Source of the DNA: Helicobacter bilis
GTDB lineage: Bacteria; Campylobacterota; Campylobacteria; Campylobacterales; Helicobacteraceae
Direction of reading: 5' to 3'
Length of the DNA stretch: 47,682 nucleotides
Assembly: GCF_900198365.1 (NCBI RefSeq)
Contig: NZ_FZMS01000027.1
Location: forward strand, 1 to 47,682
Positions within the stretch are counted from its first letter, which is position 1. Each line of letters starts with the position of its first letter. Below, one piece after another: positions 1 to 8,167 of the stretch. A program made the translations under genes and the position numbers. The notes below the pieces were generated by a model. That model was not told the DNA's origin, searched no databases, and worked only from the letters and a program-made list of their open reading frames with translations.

Positions 1-91
1 GAATGCTAGTTTTGTTTGCTCTTTTTTATAGAGTTTTTAAGGCCTTGTTAGTGTTTGGCTTAAAAAAATATTGCAAATTTTATAAAAAGCC

Positions 92-118
92 TTGACAAAA
101 AGGTTTTTTATATATAAT
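92..118 (+). promoter_or_regulatory. Consensus-like sigma70 promoter at the left edge
   Basis: TTGACA (92-97) and TATAAT (113-118) are both perfect consensus hexamers separated by 15 bp, slightly short of the usual 17. Helicobacter vegetative promoters rarely carry a recognisable -35, so the pair stands out. It points rightwards into the 3' end of the oppositely oriented YwqK-like gene, so any transcript would be antisense to that gene. No plus-strand gene follows before the transaldolase at 4507. The hexamers are seen directly; promoter activity is inferred. Confidence 0.4.
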
Positions 119-126
119 ATTGCATC

Positions 127-402
127 TTAAGATTTAATGCTAGAGTTTGAGTATTTAGCGTTAAATAGGCTACTATAAGGCTTTTTGCTTCGTTTGTTTG
201 CTTGGGTGTTTAGATTCCCATTTTCATAGTAGCCTTTTGCAATACCCTGTAACATATCTTTTTTGTATGGCATTTCATACTGGAGTTTTCCGCTTTCATA
301 ATATCCTTTACTCATGCCTTGTTTCTTATTGTTTTTAAATGGTATTTCCATTTTTAGATTCCCATTCTCATAATATGCTTTTTCAACATAAATTTCTGCC
401 AT
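127..402 (-). CDS. Small YwqK/MORN-like repeat protein
   Basis: A 91-residue protein built from about three copies of a repeat of the form K-x-YYE-[NS]-G-[NK]-L-x-x-E-x-P-[FY]-K, spaced about 24 residues apart, as in the MORN-variant repeats of YwqK-family proteins (sometimes annotated as toxin-antitoxin antitoxins). There is no signal peptide or transmembrane segment. The start is placed at ATG 402 because AAAGGA lies just upstream at 405-410; a longer frame from TTG 417 would run through that ribosome-binding site. The third repeat breaks off after YYENGNL and gives way to about 26 non-repeat residues, so the protein may be a truncated member of a longer family. Its role is unknown and no partner is visible next to it. 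Confidence 0.6.
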   Translation of the reverse strand: MAEIYVEKAYYENGNLKMEIPFKNNKKQGMSKGYYESGKLQYEMPYKKDMLQGIAKGYYENGNLNTQANKRSKKPYSSLFNAKYSNSSIKS

Positions 403-456
403 GATTATCCTTTGCAATAAAATAGCTTTGGTAATATTACACTTTTAAGATTCCAA

Positions 457-1728
457 TTAAGATAGCACAAAGATACCCCGACAGGCTGGGGGATAGCCCT
501 CTATTGTTTGTGTGGGGGTGAGATAGTCGCCTAAGCTTTTTTTGTCTATGAAGTCCGTGCTTCTTTGCTCTGTGTTGTCTGTGTATGAATAGCTTAGAAT
601 CTCGCATGATTTAAACCCTGCGTGTAAGGATAGATTCTGCAAGGCTTGTGGGCTGAATATGTAGAATACATTTGGCATTTTCGCATAAGTGGGATAGGGG
701 CAAAGACAGGTGGCAGCTTTATCTTGTAATATCAGCGTTTCAAGCAATAAGATTCCATTTGGGGCTAAAATGCTTTTTAGTTGTTTTAGAGTTTGTAATG
801 GCTCTTTTCTGTGATATAGCACACCTAAGCATAAAATCAAGTCATATTTTGTATTAAGTTGTAGCACATCTTGCACACCTAAAAGGCGGAAGGTGCAATG
901 TGAAATATTTGTGAGTTTGTGGATAAAGTAGAATTGTAGAAAAAATATCGCAATGGGATCAATGCCGCTAATATGCTTTACCCCACGCAGTGCTAAGTCA
1001 AACATATAATAGCCATTATTACAACCTACATCAAGCACGACTTTATCTTTGAGGTTATAGCCTATTGTATCTAGGGCTTGTAGGATAAGCTTCATTTTCT
1101 TATTACTCTGCCATTCAGAATCAATGTAGAATTGTGAATTGTTTTCTGCACCATACAAGCAAAAAGGACCTTTTCTCCATGGCTTTAAATCTAGGGCTAA
1201 ATCTTGCAAGGTTTGAAACTCATTATATGAAATGTTGTGAAAATATAGGCTAAGGGCTTCTTTTGCGGGGTTTTTAGATTCTGTATTTTTTGTTAAGTCT
1301 GTGGATTCTAAAATCTGTGTGAGGTTTGGGTTGTGGTTTTTAGATTCTAGATTCTTAGATATTTCGCTTCGCTCAAGGTCAATATGACAAGTTGTTTTAG
1401 TTTCTAAATTCTCACTATTTTGCGTCCCTATGCCCTGCACCCACCCATTTGGGTAAGATTCTAGAATCTTAGATGTTTCGCTACGCTCAACATGACAATC
1501 ACTAGATTCTAGAATCTTATTATTACTTGAATCATAGAGTAAGCTATTATTATCACATAGCCTTGAAATGCTATAAGTTGCTTTTGTCTCTAGCGTGAGT
1601 AATTTATATAGAATCTCACTATATGACTTTAGTGCGTTTAGCTCTTTTTCACTCCATGTTGAGAGTATAGGATCTTTTTTACATAAATCTTTTAAGCTAG
1701 AATCTTTTGCTGCTAAATCTTTTTTCAA
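457..1728 (-). CDS. cmoB: CmoB, tRNA U34 carboxymethyltransferase, with a repeat-derived insertion
   Basis: CmoB uses carboxy-S-adenosylmethionine to turn 5-hydroxyuridine-34 of tRNA into 5-oxyacetyluridine. Diagnostic stretches are KPWRKGPF (182-189), the SAM-binding VVLDVGCNNGYY, GVLYHRKEPL and the C-terminal TIEGYPPACRG, all matching E. coli CmoB as I recall it. At 423 residues it is about 100 longer than usual. The excess is residues about 65-155, a low-complexity stretch rich in ESK/LES that holds two copies of the CH-ERSE repeat (78-87 and 114-125). It lies between the N-terminal helices and the KPWRKGPF motif, so the methyltransferase fold should be spared. The start appears to be TTG with only a weak AGAAG upstream, so the exact start is uncertain. 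It lies 23 bp downstream of the next gene on the same strand. Confidence 0.88.
   Translation of the reverse strand: MKKDLAAKDSSLKDLCKKDPILSTWSEKELNALKSYSEILYKLLTLETKATYSISRLCDNNSLLYDSSNNKILESSDCHVERSETSKILESYPNGWVQGIGTQNSENLETKTTCHIDLERSEISKNLESKNHNPNLTQILESTDLTKNTESKNPAKEALSLYFHNISYNEFQTLQDLALDLKPWRKGPFCLYGAENNSQFYIDSEWQSNKKMKLILQALDTIGYNLKDKVVLDVGCNNGYYMFDLALRGVKHISGIDPIAIFFLQFYFIHKLTNISHCTFRLLGVQDVLQLNTKYDLILCLGVLYHRKEPLQTLKQLKSILAPNGILLLETLILQDKAATCLCPYPTYAKMPNVFYIFSPQALQNLSLHAGFKSCEILSYSYTDNTEQRSTDFIDKKSLGDYLTPTQTIEGYPPACRGIFVLS
1358..1390 (+). repeat. CH-ERSE element, copy A (inside cmoB)
   Basis: The segment ATTTCGCTTCGCTCAA plus GGTCAATATGACAA is one copy of a short repeat shared with 1472-1498 and 26648-26674. 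Read on the gene's strand it gives CHIDLERSEIS. Compared with copy B it has six extra bases (two codons), which keeps the cmoB frame open. Similarity is seen directly; mobility is inferred. Confidence 0.75.
1472..1498 (+). repeat. CH-ERSE element, copy B (inside cmoB)
   Basis: The segment GATGTTTCGCTACGCTCAA followed by CATGACAA is nearly identical to the right arm of the element at 26648-26674. On the minus strand it encodes CHVERSETS in the cmoB frame. It is flanked on both sides by TAGATTCTAGAATCTTA-type sequence, as are the other copies. Confidence 0.75.
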
Positions 1729-1751
1729 AATTACTTCTTTTACTTTAATAT

Positions 1752-3143
1752 CTATATTTGTATGCCATGTGCGCTAAATAGATCTGGTGGCTGGGTTATA
1801 GCATGGATTGTTTTTTGGTCTTGCCTTTTGCTTTGTCTTGGCAAGTCGGCATTCTTTTCAAAGGATTTTTTTGAGATTCCATAAATGACTGCTAGGTGGT
1901 ATGAAGTCTTGGTTAGAATCTGTGTGAGATGATTTATATGTGCGTAAGGAATGGTGATATTTTTTTGCGTTGTTCTTGGTAGCTTTATGCCTTTTGCATA
2001 GCATGATAGCATTTTTAGATGTCTTGCTTCTACCTTTAAGTATTCCATTAAGACATTAGAATCGCGACTTTTTCGCAATGATTCAAAGATAATGTGGGCG
2101 TTATTCTGTATCTCAGTGTCATAGCCCAAATCTCTTTCTTGCAGACTAGGACATGCAAAAAGACTAGGATTTGTGCAAAAGAGTAGAATCTTATCTTTCA
2201 CACTAGAGCTAAGTCTCTCATTAGAATCAAGATAGCAATAACTTAGCTCTTCTACATGTAGCCCCTTAATGCCTATATCACCTTGCATATATTTTGGCAA
2301 TCTAGGATTAAAGGGTTTAATCTCTTTCCCTGATACAATGCGTGTAGTCTTTGATTCCCTTGCGTATAAACCGCCCATAGATTCTATATAGGATTGCCAA
2401 TACTCTTGCTTTAAAAATGAAAAAGTCGCCATAAGGCTTTCTGCAAATGGAAGTAAAATATAGGGCAAGGAAAGCTTATAAACTGCATTCTCCCAAATAA
2501 TCTTGCTTTCAAAAAGCGTATAGCTAATGACACTGCAATGCTTATGATAGCGTCTTGGAATCTCTTTTTCTAAATCATGCTGTGAAAAGATACTTCTACT
2601 TCTCTCTACTCTCTGCCTTGCATACTGCACAGAATAGCAAGTGTGAATTTGTAGGTTTTCTAAGGCTTGAATGCTTGTTAATAGAATCTTGCAAAAGGGC
2701 TGAATGCTTTCATCTTTATTTTTATCTTGGTCTTTGTATAGTTTAAATATTTCTTCTAGGCAGTCTTGCAAGGTTATGCTATGCAATATTGATAAGCCTA
2801 TTTGCAAACTTTTAGCTAGAGATATTTCAATAGGCGTAAGCATAACGAGCGTATATTTAGATTCCAAAAGGAAATAGCGCACAAATCTCCGCATACTCTG
2901 GTCAATACTTCGCACTTTAATCCATGCTATCTCTGTATCATCGCTGCATACCATATCGCCCTCAAAAACGATACCATACGCACCATTTGCTACTGCTCTC
3001 TTTATATCATCTGGATTCAATGCAAAAAAAAGTGTCCCATTCACCACCTTTTTCACATTATAAGTAACCCCACTAAAAGCACTAATAAAAGGTGTATTCA
3101 CTAACTCCCCATATAAAATGTCAAGTGCTTTTTCTAATCTCAT
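1752..3143 (-). CDS. Unassigned protein with a MurE/MurF-like N-terminus
   Basis: A 463-residue protein that I do not recognise as a whole. The first 80 residues resemble the N-terminal substrate-binding domain of MurE/MurF ligases: SGVTYNVKKVVNGTLFFAL is similar to the usual S-x-DSRKVKxGDLFFA block and is followed by AVANGAYGIVFE. The remainder has no visible Walker A (GTxGKT) motif, so it is probably not a ligase. It has no signal peptide or clear membrane helix, and holds several hydrophobic and Lys/Arg-rich stretches. It is co-directional with and immediately upstream of cmoB, and follows pseC by about 90 bp, so the three may be one transcript. The ribosome-binding site is weak (AAAGAAA). 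Whether it binds peptidoglycan precursors is untested. Confidence 0.6.
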   Translation of the reverse strand: MRLEKALDILYGELVNTPFISAFSGVTYNVKKVVNGTLFFALNPDDIKRAVANGAYGIVFEGDMVCSDDTEIAWIKVRSIDQSMRRFVRYFLLESKYTLVMLTPIEISLAKSLQIGLSILHSITLQDCLEEIFKLYKDQDKNKDESIQPFCKILLTSIQALENLQIHTCYSVQYARQRVERSRSIFSQHDLEKEIPRRYHKHCSVISYTLFESKIIWENAVYKLSLPYILLPFAESLMATFSFLKQEYWQSYIESMGGLYARESKTTRIVSGKEIKPFNPRLPKYMQGDIGIKGLHVEELSYCYLDSNERLSSSVKDKILLFCTNPSLFACPSLQERDLGYDTEIQNNAHIIFESLRKSRDSNVLMEYLKVEARHLKMLSCYAKGIKLPRTTQKNITIPYAHINHLTQILTKTSYHLAVIYGISKKSFEKNADLPRQSKRQDQKTIHAITQPPDLFSAHGIQI

Positions 3144-3232
3144 TGTTTTTCTTTATAGAATCTAATAAACTTTAAAATAGCTTAATAATAACATAATTTT
3201 GCAAAAACTGCCAAAAAATTGCGGTAGAAGCG

Positions 3233-4432
3233 TTACAAAATGCTATTTTTTGCATAATCTTCAAAAGTTTTGCTGATATAATCGGCAGTCATTTTTGCTT
3301 CTTGTAATGTCATGTTTTGATGGCATGGTATAGATAACTCTTTTTTGTAAAAAGATTCTGCATTTGGTAGCTTTGGACTCCCTAAATGTTTATAGCTTGT
3401 AAAATTATAAATAGGCTTATAATGCACTTGTACGCCGATATTATATGTAGCTAGTGTGTTTGCAATCTCTTCTTTTTTTGTAGCTAGAGAATCTTCTAAT
3501 AAAAGCGGATAGAGATGATATGTGCTTTTTACGCAATCTTTAATGTTTAGAGTTTTGCAATATGGACTATCTTTAAAGTAGCTATCATAAAAGAGTGCGA
3601 TTTCTTTCCGTTTTGCAAGAAAAGATTCTAATCTTTTTAATTGAGAGATTCCAAGACTAGCACTTATTTCATGCAGTCTAAAATTAAATCCAAGTGTTAT
3701 GCAATCATGATTATAAGGCGTATGTTTTATAATGCCATGACTACACACAAGAGAAGCGATTCTAGCAAAAAAGTCATCATTACTTACTAATGCCCCGCCC
3801 TCACAAGTAGTAAAAGGCTTTACCGCATGAAAGCTAAATATACTCATATCAGCTTTGCTTCCTACTTTATCATTGTCATAACTTGCCCCAAAAGCATGGC
3901 TGGAATCTGAAATCCATATTAAATTATGCTTTTTTGCAAACTCACTGAATCCTTTCATATCCACACTATTTCCTGCATAATCCACAGAACAGATAGCAAT
4001 AGTATCTTCACGGAGTAAAGATTCTAAATTCGATAAGTCTAAGTTGCCATTACTATCAATATCTGCAAAAATAGGCGTAATATTGTTTGCAAGCATCATA
4101 TTTGTCGTAGCCACAAAGCTTATTGGCGTTGTGATAATGCTAAATGAATTATTGTTTGCCGCATAATCTAAGTTTGGTGCATTTTTGAATCTAGAGTTAT
4201 ATTTCTTATTTATGACATATTCTTTCAAGGCGTAAAATGCGGCATATAATGCTGAGGTAGCGGAATTAAAACTTATAGCATGTTTTATGCCGATATATGC
4301 GGCAATATCGCTTTCAAACTGCTTTGTATAAGCCCCTTGTGTTAGGTGTGTGGAGCAAAGCGCATTTAGGACCGCTTCTTTATCATCATCATTAATTGAT
4401 TGTGTGCTATAAGGAATAAAATTTTCTAACAT
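3233..4432 (-). CDS. pseC: PseC, UDP-4-keto-6-deoxy-AltNAc aminotransferase
   Basis: A PLP-dependent aminotransferase making UDP-4-amino-4,6-dideoxy-N-acetyl-beta-L-altrosamine, the second step to pseudaminic acid for flagellin glycosylation. The match to H. pylori HP0366 as I recall it is extensive: STHLTQG, HAISFNSATSALYAAFY, TTPISFVATTNM, SVDYAG, SDSSHAFGA, the PLP lysine K205 in FHAVKPFTTCEGGA, and QVHYKPIY near the end. It is somewhat longer than H. pylori PseC, mainly because of an insertion at about residues 72-96. A Shine-Dalgarno AAAGG precedes the ATG by 8 bp. No other pse gene is in the window, so the pathway is dispersed. It is divergent from transaldolase, sharing an intergenic space of only 74 bp. 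Confidence 0.93.
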   Translation of the reverse strand: MLENFIPYSTQSINDDDKEAVLNALCSTHLTQGAYTKQFESDIAAYIGIKHAISFNSATSALYAAFYALKEYVINKKYNSRFKNAPNLDYAANNNSFSIITTPISFVATTNMMLANNITPIFADIDSNGNLDLSNLESLLREDTIAICSVDYAGNSVDMKGFSEFAKKHNLIWISDSSHAFGASYDNDKVGSKADMSIFSFHAVKPFTTCEGGALVSNDDFFARIASLVCSHGIIKHTPYNHDCITLGFNFRLHEISASLGISQLKRLESFLAKRKEIALFYDSYFKDSPYCKTLNIKDCVKSTYHLYPLLLEDSLATKKEEIANTLATYNIGVQVHYKPIYNFTSYKHLGSPKLPNAESFYKKELSIPCHQNMTLQEAKMTADYISKTFEDYAKNSIL

Positions 4433-4456
4433 TGCTAAAACCTTTGAAAAACAAGT

Positions 4457-4462
4457 TATAAT
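4457..4462 (+). promoter_or_regulatory. -10 box of the transaldolase promoter
   Basis: A perfect TATAAT in the 74-bp gap between divergent pseC and tal. It would start a transcript near 4469, leaving a leader of about 38 nt before the ATG at 4507. There is no good -35, which is normal for Helicobacter. Confidence 0.5.
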
Positions 4463-4506
4463 CTCAAGTTATAAACATGGAAATATATCATAAATTAAGG
4501 AATAAT

Positions 4507-5478
4507 ATGATAAGCATTTGGTGTGATTTTATAGAAAGAAGTTTTTTGCAAGGCGAGTTTAAAGAGCTTGTGAGAGAGGGCAAAATACAGGGAGCAACAA
4601 GCAATCCTAGCATTTTCGCACAGGCTTTAAAAAGTGATAGCTATAAAGCAAGTATAAATGAACTAAAACAACAAGGCAAAGAACCAAAAGAGATATATGA
4701 AAGTCTTGCCATAGAAGATATTAAAAGTGCGAGTGAGATTCTCATGCCACTTTTTTTAGAGAATCCACAAAATGGATTAATAAGCATTGAAATCGATCCA
4801 TTTTTATCAAATGATATAAACGCAAGCATTGATGAAGGTGTGCGACTTTGGCATGAGATAAACGCAAAAAATGTAATGATTAAAGTCCCAGCGACACAAA
4901 GCGGATACACCATAATGGAGCATTTAATGCTGCGGGGCATTAATGTGAATGCAACTTTAGTTTTTACAAAGGAGCAAAGCAGAAGAGTATTACAAGCATT
5001 TCAAAAGGCAAACACACAGGCACAGGGAGTAATCAGCGTATTTGTATCAAGGTTTGATAGGGTAATTGATCCGCAACTAAAAGATGAAAAATTATGCGGA
5101 AAATATGGCATCGCCAATGCTATTGCGATTTATAAAGACTTTCTAAGCCAAAAACCACAGCAAAATTATAGAATCTTATTTGCTAGCACAGGTGTCAAAG
5201 AGAAAAATGCGATATATAATGACGAGGGCTATTATGTTTATCCACTTGCTTTTGAAAATTGTGTCAATACACTCCCTTTACCTACACTTCATGCCTTACA
5301 AACGCAGAATCTAAAAGCTCCAAGCATGCAGCAAATCGCTTCATTTGATGATTTAGAAATCGCTGCAAGCCTAGAAGAAATGGATATTAATCTCGTAGCT
5401 ATCGAAGAACAACTGCTGCAAGATGGACTAAAAAGCTTTGAGCAAAGCTTTGAGTTAATGCTAGATTTACTTGCGTGA
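4507..5478 (+). CDS. tal: Transaldolase
   Basis: Transaldolase moves a dihydroxyacetone unit between sedoheptulose-7-phosphate and glyceraldehyde-3-phosphate in the non-oxidative pentose phosphate pathway. Motifs are IQGATSNPSIF, ISIEIDPFL, the Schiff-base lysine in NVMIKVPAT (K126 from the chosen start), NATLVFT, VISVFVSRFD and LFASTGVK. It resembles the epsilonproteobacterial form (H. pylori HP1495). The start is placed at 4507, giving 323 residues: AAGGA ends 5 bp upstream (4497-4501), and the IWCDFIER opening matches the family. An in-frame ATG at 4477 would add ten residues but has no ribosome-binding site and lies almost on the predicted transcription start. Confidence 0.93.
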   Translation: MISIWCDFIERSFLQGEFKELVREGKIQGATSNPSIFAQALKSDSYKASINELKQQGKEPKEIYESLAIEDIKSASEILMPLFLENPQNGLISIEIDPFLSNDINASIDEGVRLWHEINAKNVMIKVPATQSGYTIMEHLMLRGINVNATLVFTKEQSRRVLQAFQKANTQAQGVISVFVSRFDRVIDPQLKDEKLCGKYGIANAIAIYKDFLSQKPQQNYRILFASTGVKEKNAIYNDEGYYVYPLAFENCVNTLPLPTLHALQTQNLKAPSMQQIASFDDLEIAASLEEMDINLVAIEEQLLQDGLKSFEQSFELMLDLLA

Positions 5479-6055
5479 TACTGCAAATAACTTCGTAATT
5501 TAAAATGCATCTTTGTGGTTTATATCTTAATTTAAGCGGTGCAACAAGTATATTGTAGATGTGTTGAATGATTTCTTGCTGGTAGTGTTCTGCTATTTAC
5601 GAATTAGAAGTTTAATCTACAATTTATGCGATAGCAAAATATCACAAAGACTGCTATATACTTCTATAATTTTCCCGAAAATGATAGGCTCATAGATTCT
5701 ATATTTTTGCCGCACTTATAGGATTTAGTTTTTTTTAATATGGTGCTTGGTATGGCATGCAGCAAATATTTAGCTCTCAAATTCATACACTCTTTCCAGT
5801 GTTTATGGAATCTAAAAGTATAGTGTATCTATAAAATAACCCACAAACAAATTTTCACAAACAAAAAATCACAAAACTTGCAATTTTGTTGTATAATTTC
5901 TGCTTTGTGGAAAAACTCACATGTCAATCCTAAAAGTTGGTTGCCCTTTTTTTAGCTAGAAATTAGTGTTGTAAAATACGAAAAATAGGGGTTTAATGGG
6001 CATGGTGGCAAAACCAATTCACAAAATTTACTATTAAATTTTAAGGAGCTGTAAT
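5479..6055 (+). other. 577-bp intergenic region with the rpsB leader
   Basis: There is no gene-like reading frame between tal and rpsB. The left 400 bp are AT-rich and carry several scattered AGATTCTA/TAGAATCT-like motifs. The right part holds a TATAAT at 5892-5897 and a second weaker -10 (TAAAAT) near 5972. A Shine-Dalgarno AAGGAG lies 7 bp before the rpsB ATG. No riboswitch or tRNA was recognised. The leader from the first promoter would be about 150 nt, long enough for S2 autoregulation, but no S2-binding structure was confirmed. Confidence 0.6.
5892..5897 (+). promoter_or_regulatory. -10 box of the rpsB-tsf promoter
   Basis: TATAAT preceded directly by TG in the sequence TTGTTGTATAATTTC. 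It is the best promoter-like hexamer ahead of rpsB and would produce a leader of about 150 nt. Confidence 0.5.
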
Positions 6056-6862
6056 ATGGTTACTATGAAAGATTTGTTGGAATGTGGTGTGCATTTTGGA
6101 CATCAAACGAGGCGATGGAATCCAAAAATGAAGAAATTCATCTTTGGTGTGCGTAAAAATATCCACATTATTGACTTGCAAAAGACGCTGCGTTACTTCC
6201 GCTACACTTATAATATCGTGCGTGATGCGGCGAGTGAGGGCAAGGTTATTATGTTTGTTGGGACAAAAAAACAAGCAAGTGATACTTTGAGAGAGTATGC
6301 TGAAAAGGTGAATGCACCTTATGTAAATTATCGTTGGCTTGGTGGTATGCTTACAAACTTTAGCACGATTAAAAAGTCAGTGAGAAAGCTTGAGATTATT
6401 GAAGAGATGGAATCAAGTGGGCAAATTGATCTTTTAACAAAAAAAGAAAAACTTATGCTTATGCGTAAAAAAGAGAAGTTGAATAAATATCTTGGTGGGA
6501 TACGACATCTTAAAAAAGCCCCCGATATGCTTTTTGTCGTTGATGCACTGAAAGAAAAAATTGCGGTTGGTGAGGCAAGAAAACTTGGCATTCCAGTAGT
6601 TGCACCACTCGATACAAATTGCGATCCAGATTTAATCGACTATCCAATTCCGGGCAATGATGATGCGATCCGCTCTATCCAGCTTTTCTGTAAAGAAATA
6701 AGCGATGCGATCACAGAAGGGCGTGAGATGAATGGCATTGAGGGTGAAGAAAATGCAGAGAGAACAGAGTCGCTACCTGCTACAGATGCTGAAAAAGATG
6801 AAGTAATGGCAGAATTACAAGCAGAAATGGAAAAAGAGTTTCAAGCAAAAGAAGGAGAATAA
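6056..6862 (+). CDS. rpsB: 30S ribosomal protein S2
   Basis: S2 binds the 30S head-body junction and is needed to recruit S1. Family blocks are [17 protein letters not shown] at the N-terminus, [37 protein letters not shown] and the [13 protein letters not shown] / [11 protein letters not shown] region. At 268 residues it is normal for Campylobacterota. The acidic C-terminal tail after residue 225 is lineage-specific. The start is well supported by TTAAGGAG 7 bp upstream. The gene ends two bases before tsf, and the ribosome-binding site for tsf is inside its last codons, so the two are translationally coupled. Confidence 0.97.
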   Translation: MVTMKDLLECGVHFGHQTRRWNPKMKKFIFGVRKNIHIIDLQKTLRYFRYTYNIVRDAASEGKVIMFVGTKKQASDTLREYAEKVNAPYVNYRWLGGMLTNFSTIKKSVRKLEIIEEMESSGQIDLLTKKEKLMLMRKKEKLNKYLGGIRHLKKAPDMLFVVDALKEKIAVGEARKLGIPVVAPLDTNCDPDLIDYPIPGNDDAIRSIQLFCKEISDAITEGREMNGIEGEENAERTESLPATDAEKDEVMAELQAEMEKEFQAKEGE

Positions 6863-6864
6863 GA

Positions 6865-8010
6865 ATGCGTGATGAGACTAAAGAGGCATTGCAAAATGCA
6901 AAAGAAGCAATTAGTGAAGCGGGAAAGCAAATCAAACAAGAGGTGCAAGAGATTTCTGCAAAAGTTGTAGCGGAATTGCGTAAAAAGACCGATGCAGGTA
7001 TCATGGAATGCAAAAACGCATTGAAAGAGTGCAAAGGAAATATTGAAGAAGCAATAGAGTATTTACGCAAAAAGGGACTAAGCAAGGCAGCTAAAAAGGC
7101 AGATAGAATCGCAGCTGAGGGCGTTATCGCAATGAAAATTGCTGATGACTTCACAAAGGCTACTTTGGTTGAGGTGAATTCTGAAACGGACTTTGTAGCT
7201 AAAAATGAAGATTTTCAAGAGATTGTTGCAAATATCCTTGATTTAGCATTCAAACGCTCATTAAACACAACAGAATCTTTAATGCAGCTTAGCGTTAATG
7301 GCGAGTCTTTTGAAGATTATTTAAAGCAAAAGATTGCCATTATTGGAGAAAATATTGTTATCCGCCGTGTTGCCACTATCACATGTAAGCCAAATCAGCT
7401 CATCAATGGATACTTGCACCATAATAAAAAGGTGGGGGCAATAACACTTTTAAGCGTTGAAAAAGATGAGAATGTGTCTAAATTGAATGAATTTAGCAAA
7501 CTTTTGAGTATGCATATCGCGTCTATGAAGCCAAAGTTTTTGAGTTATAAAGAGCTTGATAAAGATTTTGTAGCAAAAGAGAGAGTAGCTATTGCTGCGG
7601 AGTTAGAGAAAGAAAATGAAGAGTTAGCAAGACTGAAAAAGCCATTGCACCGCATTCCAGAATTTGTAAGCCGCAGTGAGCTTAGTGAATCTGTATTGAA
7701 AGCAAAAGAGGAAGAATTGCGTGCTACATTAAAGCGTGAAGGAAAACCAGAGGCAATTTGGGATAAGATTATTCCGGGACAGCTAGATCGCTTTATCCTT
7801 GATAATACGATTTTAGACCAGAGATTAACCCTATTAGCACAGCTTTATGCCCTTGATGATAAAAAGACTATCACACAAGTGTTGAATGAAAAAAGCAAAG
7901 AGTTAAATGACAATATACAAGTGGTATCTTTCATAAACTTTGAGCTAGGTGAAGGTATCGAAAAGAAAGTGGATAACTTTGCTGAAGAAGTGGCTGCACA
8001 AATGAAGTAA
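6865..8010 (+). CDS. tsf: Elongation factor Ts with an N-terminal extension
   Basis: EF-Ts exchanges GDP for GTP on EF-Tu. Family features are the UBA-like N-domain (VAELRKKTDAGIMECKNAL), KGLSKAAKKADRIAAEG, the EF-Tu-contacting TDFVAKN motif, IGENIVIRR and the C-terminal helix FELGEGIEKKVDNFAEEVA. At 381 residues it is longer than H. pylori EF-Ts (about 355 as I recall). The surplus is mainly an N-terminal extension of about 27 residues (MRDETKEALQNAKEAISEAG...), predicted to be a charged amphipathic helix. The start is secure because AAGGAG (6852-6857) sits 7 bp upstream and there is no other Met before residue 47. It directly follows rpsB. Confidence 0.96.
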   Translation: MRDETKEALQNAKEAISEAGKQIKQEVQEISAKVVAELRKKTDAGIMECKNALKECKGNIEEAIEYLRKKGLSKAAKKADRIAAEGVIAMKIADDFTKATLVEVNSETDFVAKNEDFQEIVANILDLAFKRSLNTTESLMQLSVNGESFEDYLKQKIAIIGENIVIRRVATITCKPNQLINGYLHHNKKVGAITLLSVEKDENVSKLNEFSKLLSMHIASMKPKFLSYKELDKDFVAKERVAIAAELEKENEELARLKKPLHRIPEFVSRSELSESVLKAKEEELRATLKREGKPEAIWDKIIPGQLDRFILDNTILDQRLTLLAQLYALDDKKTITQVLNEKSKELNDNIQVVSFINFELGEGIEKKVDNFAEEVAAQMK

Positions 8011-8053
8011 ATTTTTGGTTAATGCTGATGGATTTGTTAAGATTATAACAAGT

Positions 8054-8073
8054 ATGGATTCTGCGAAATCCAT
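8054..8073 (+). terminator. Stem-loop after tsf
   Basis: ATGGATT-CTGCGA-AATCCAT forms a 7-bp stem about 45 bp past the tsf stop. No T-run follows, so intrinsic termination is uncertain. Confidence 0.3.
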
Positions 8074-8167
8074 ATAGCATTCTTAGTTAAATTGATTTCA
8101 TCGCGACTCACATACATAAGCTAAAGATTGTTTTTGAAGACATATTGAAGCAAAGGCATATAGTATT

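Noticed and set aside
1349-1540. CRISPR-like array suggested by repeated TAGATTCT blocks in cmoB
   Set aside because: Spacing is irregular, repeats are short and shared genome-wide, and they lie in an open reading frame with no cas genes nearby.
3233-4432. Assigning the aminotransferase to generic DegT/ArnB sugar metabolism
   Set aside because: Motif-by-motif resemblance to H. pylori PseC, including HAVKP and QVHYKPIY, makes the specific call better supported.
5479-6055. tRNA or riboswitch in the rpsB upstream region
   Set aside because: No T-loop (GTTCRANNC), acceptor pairing or known aptamer core could be found.
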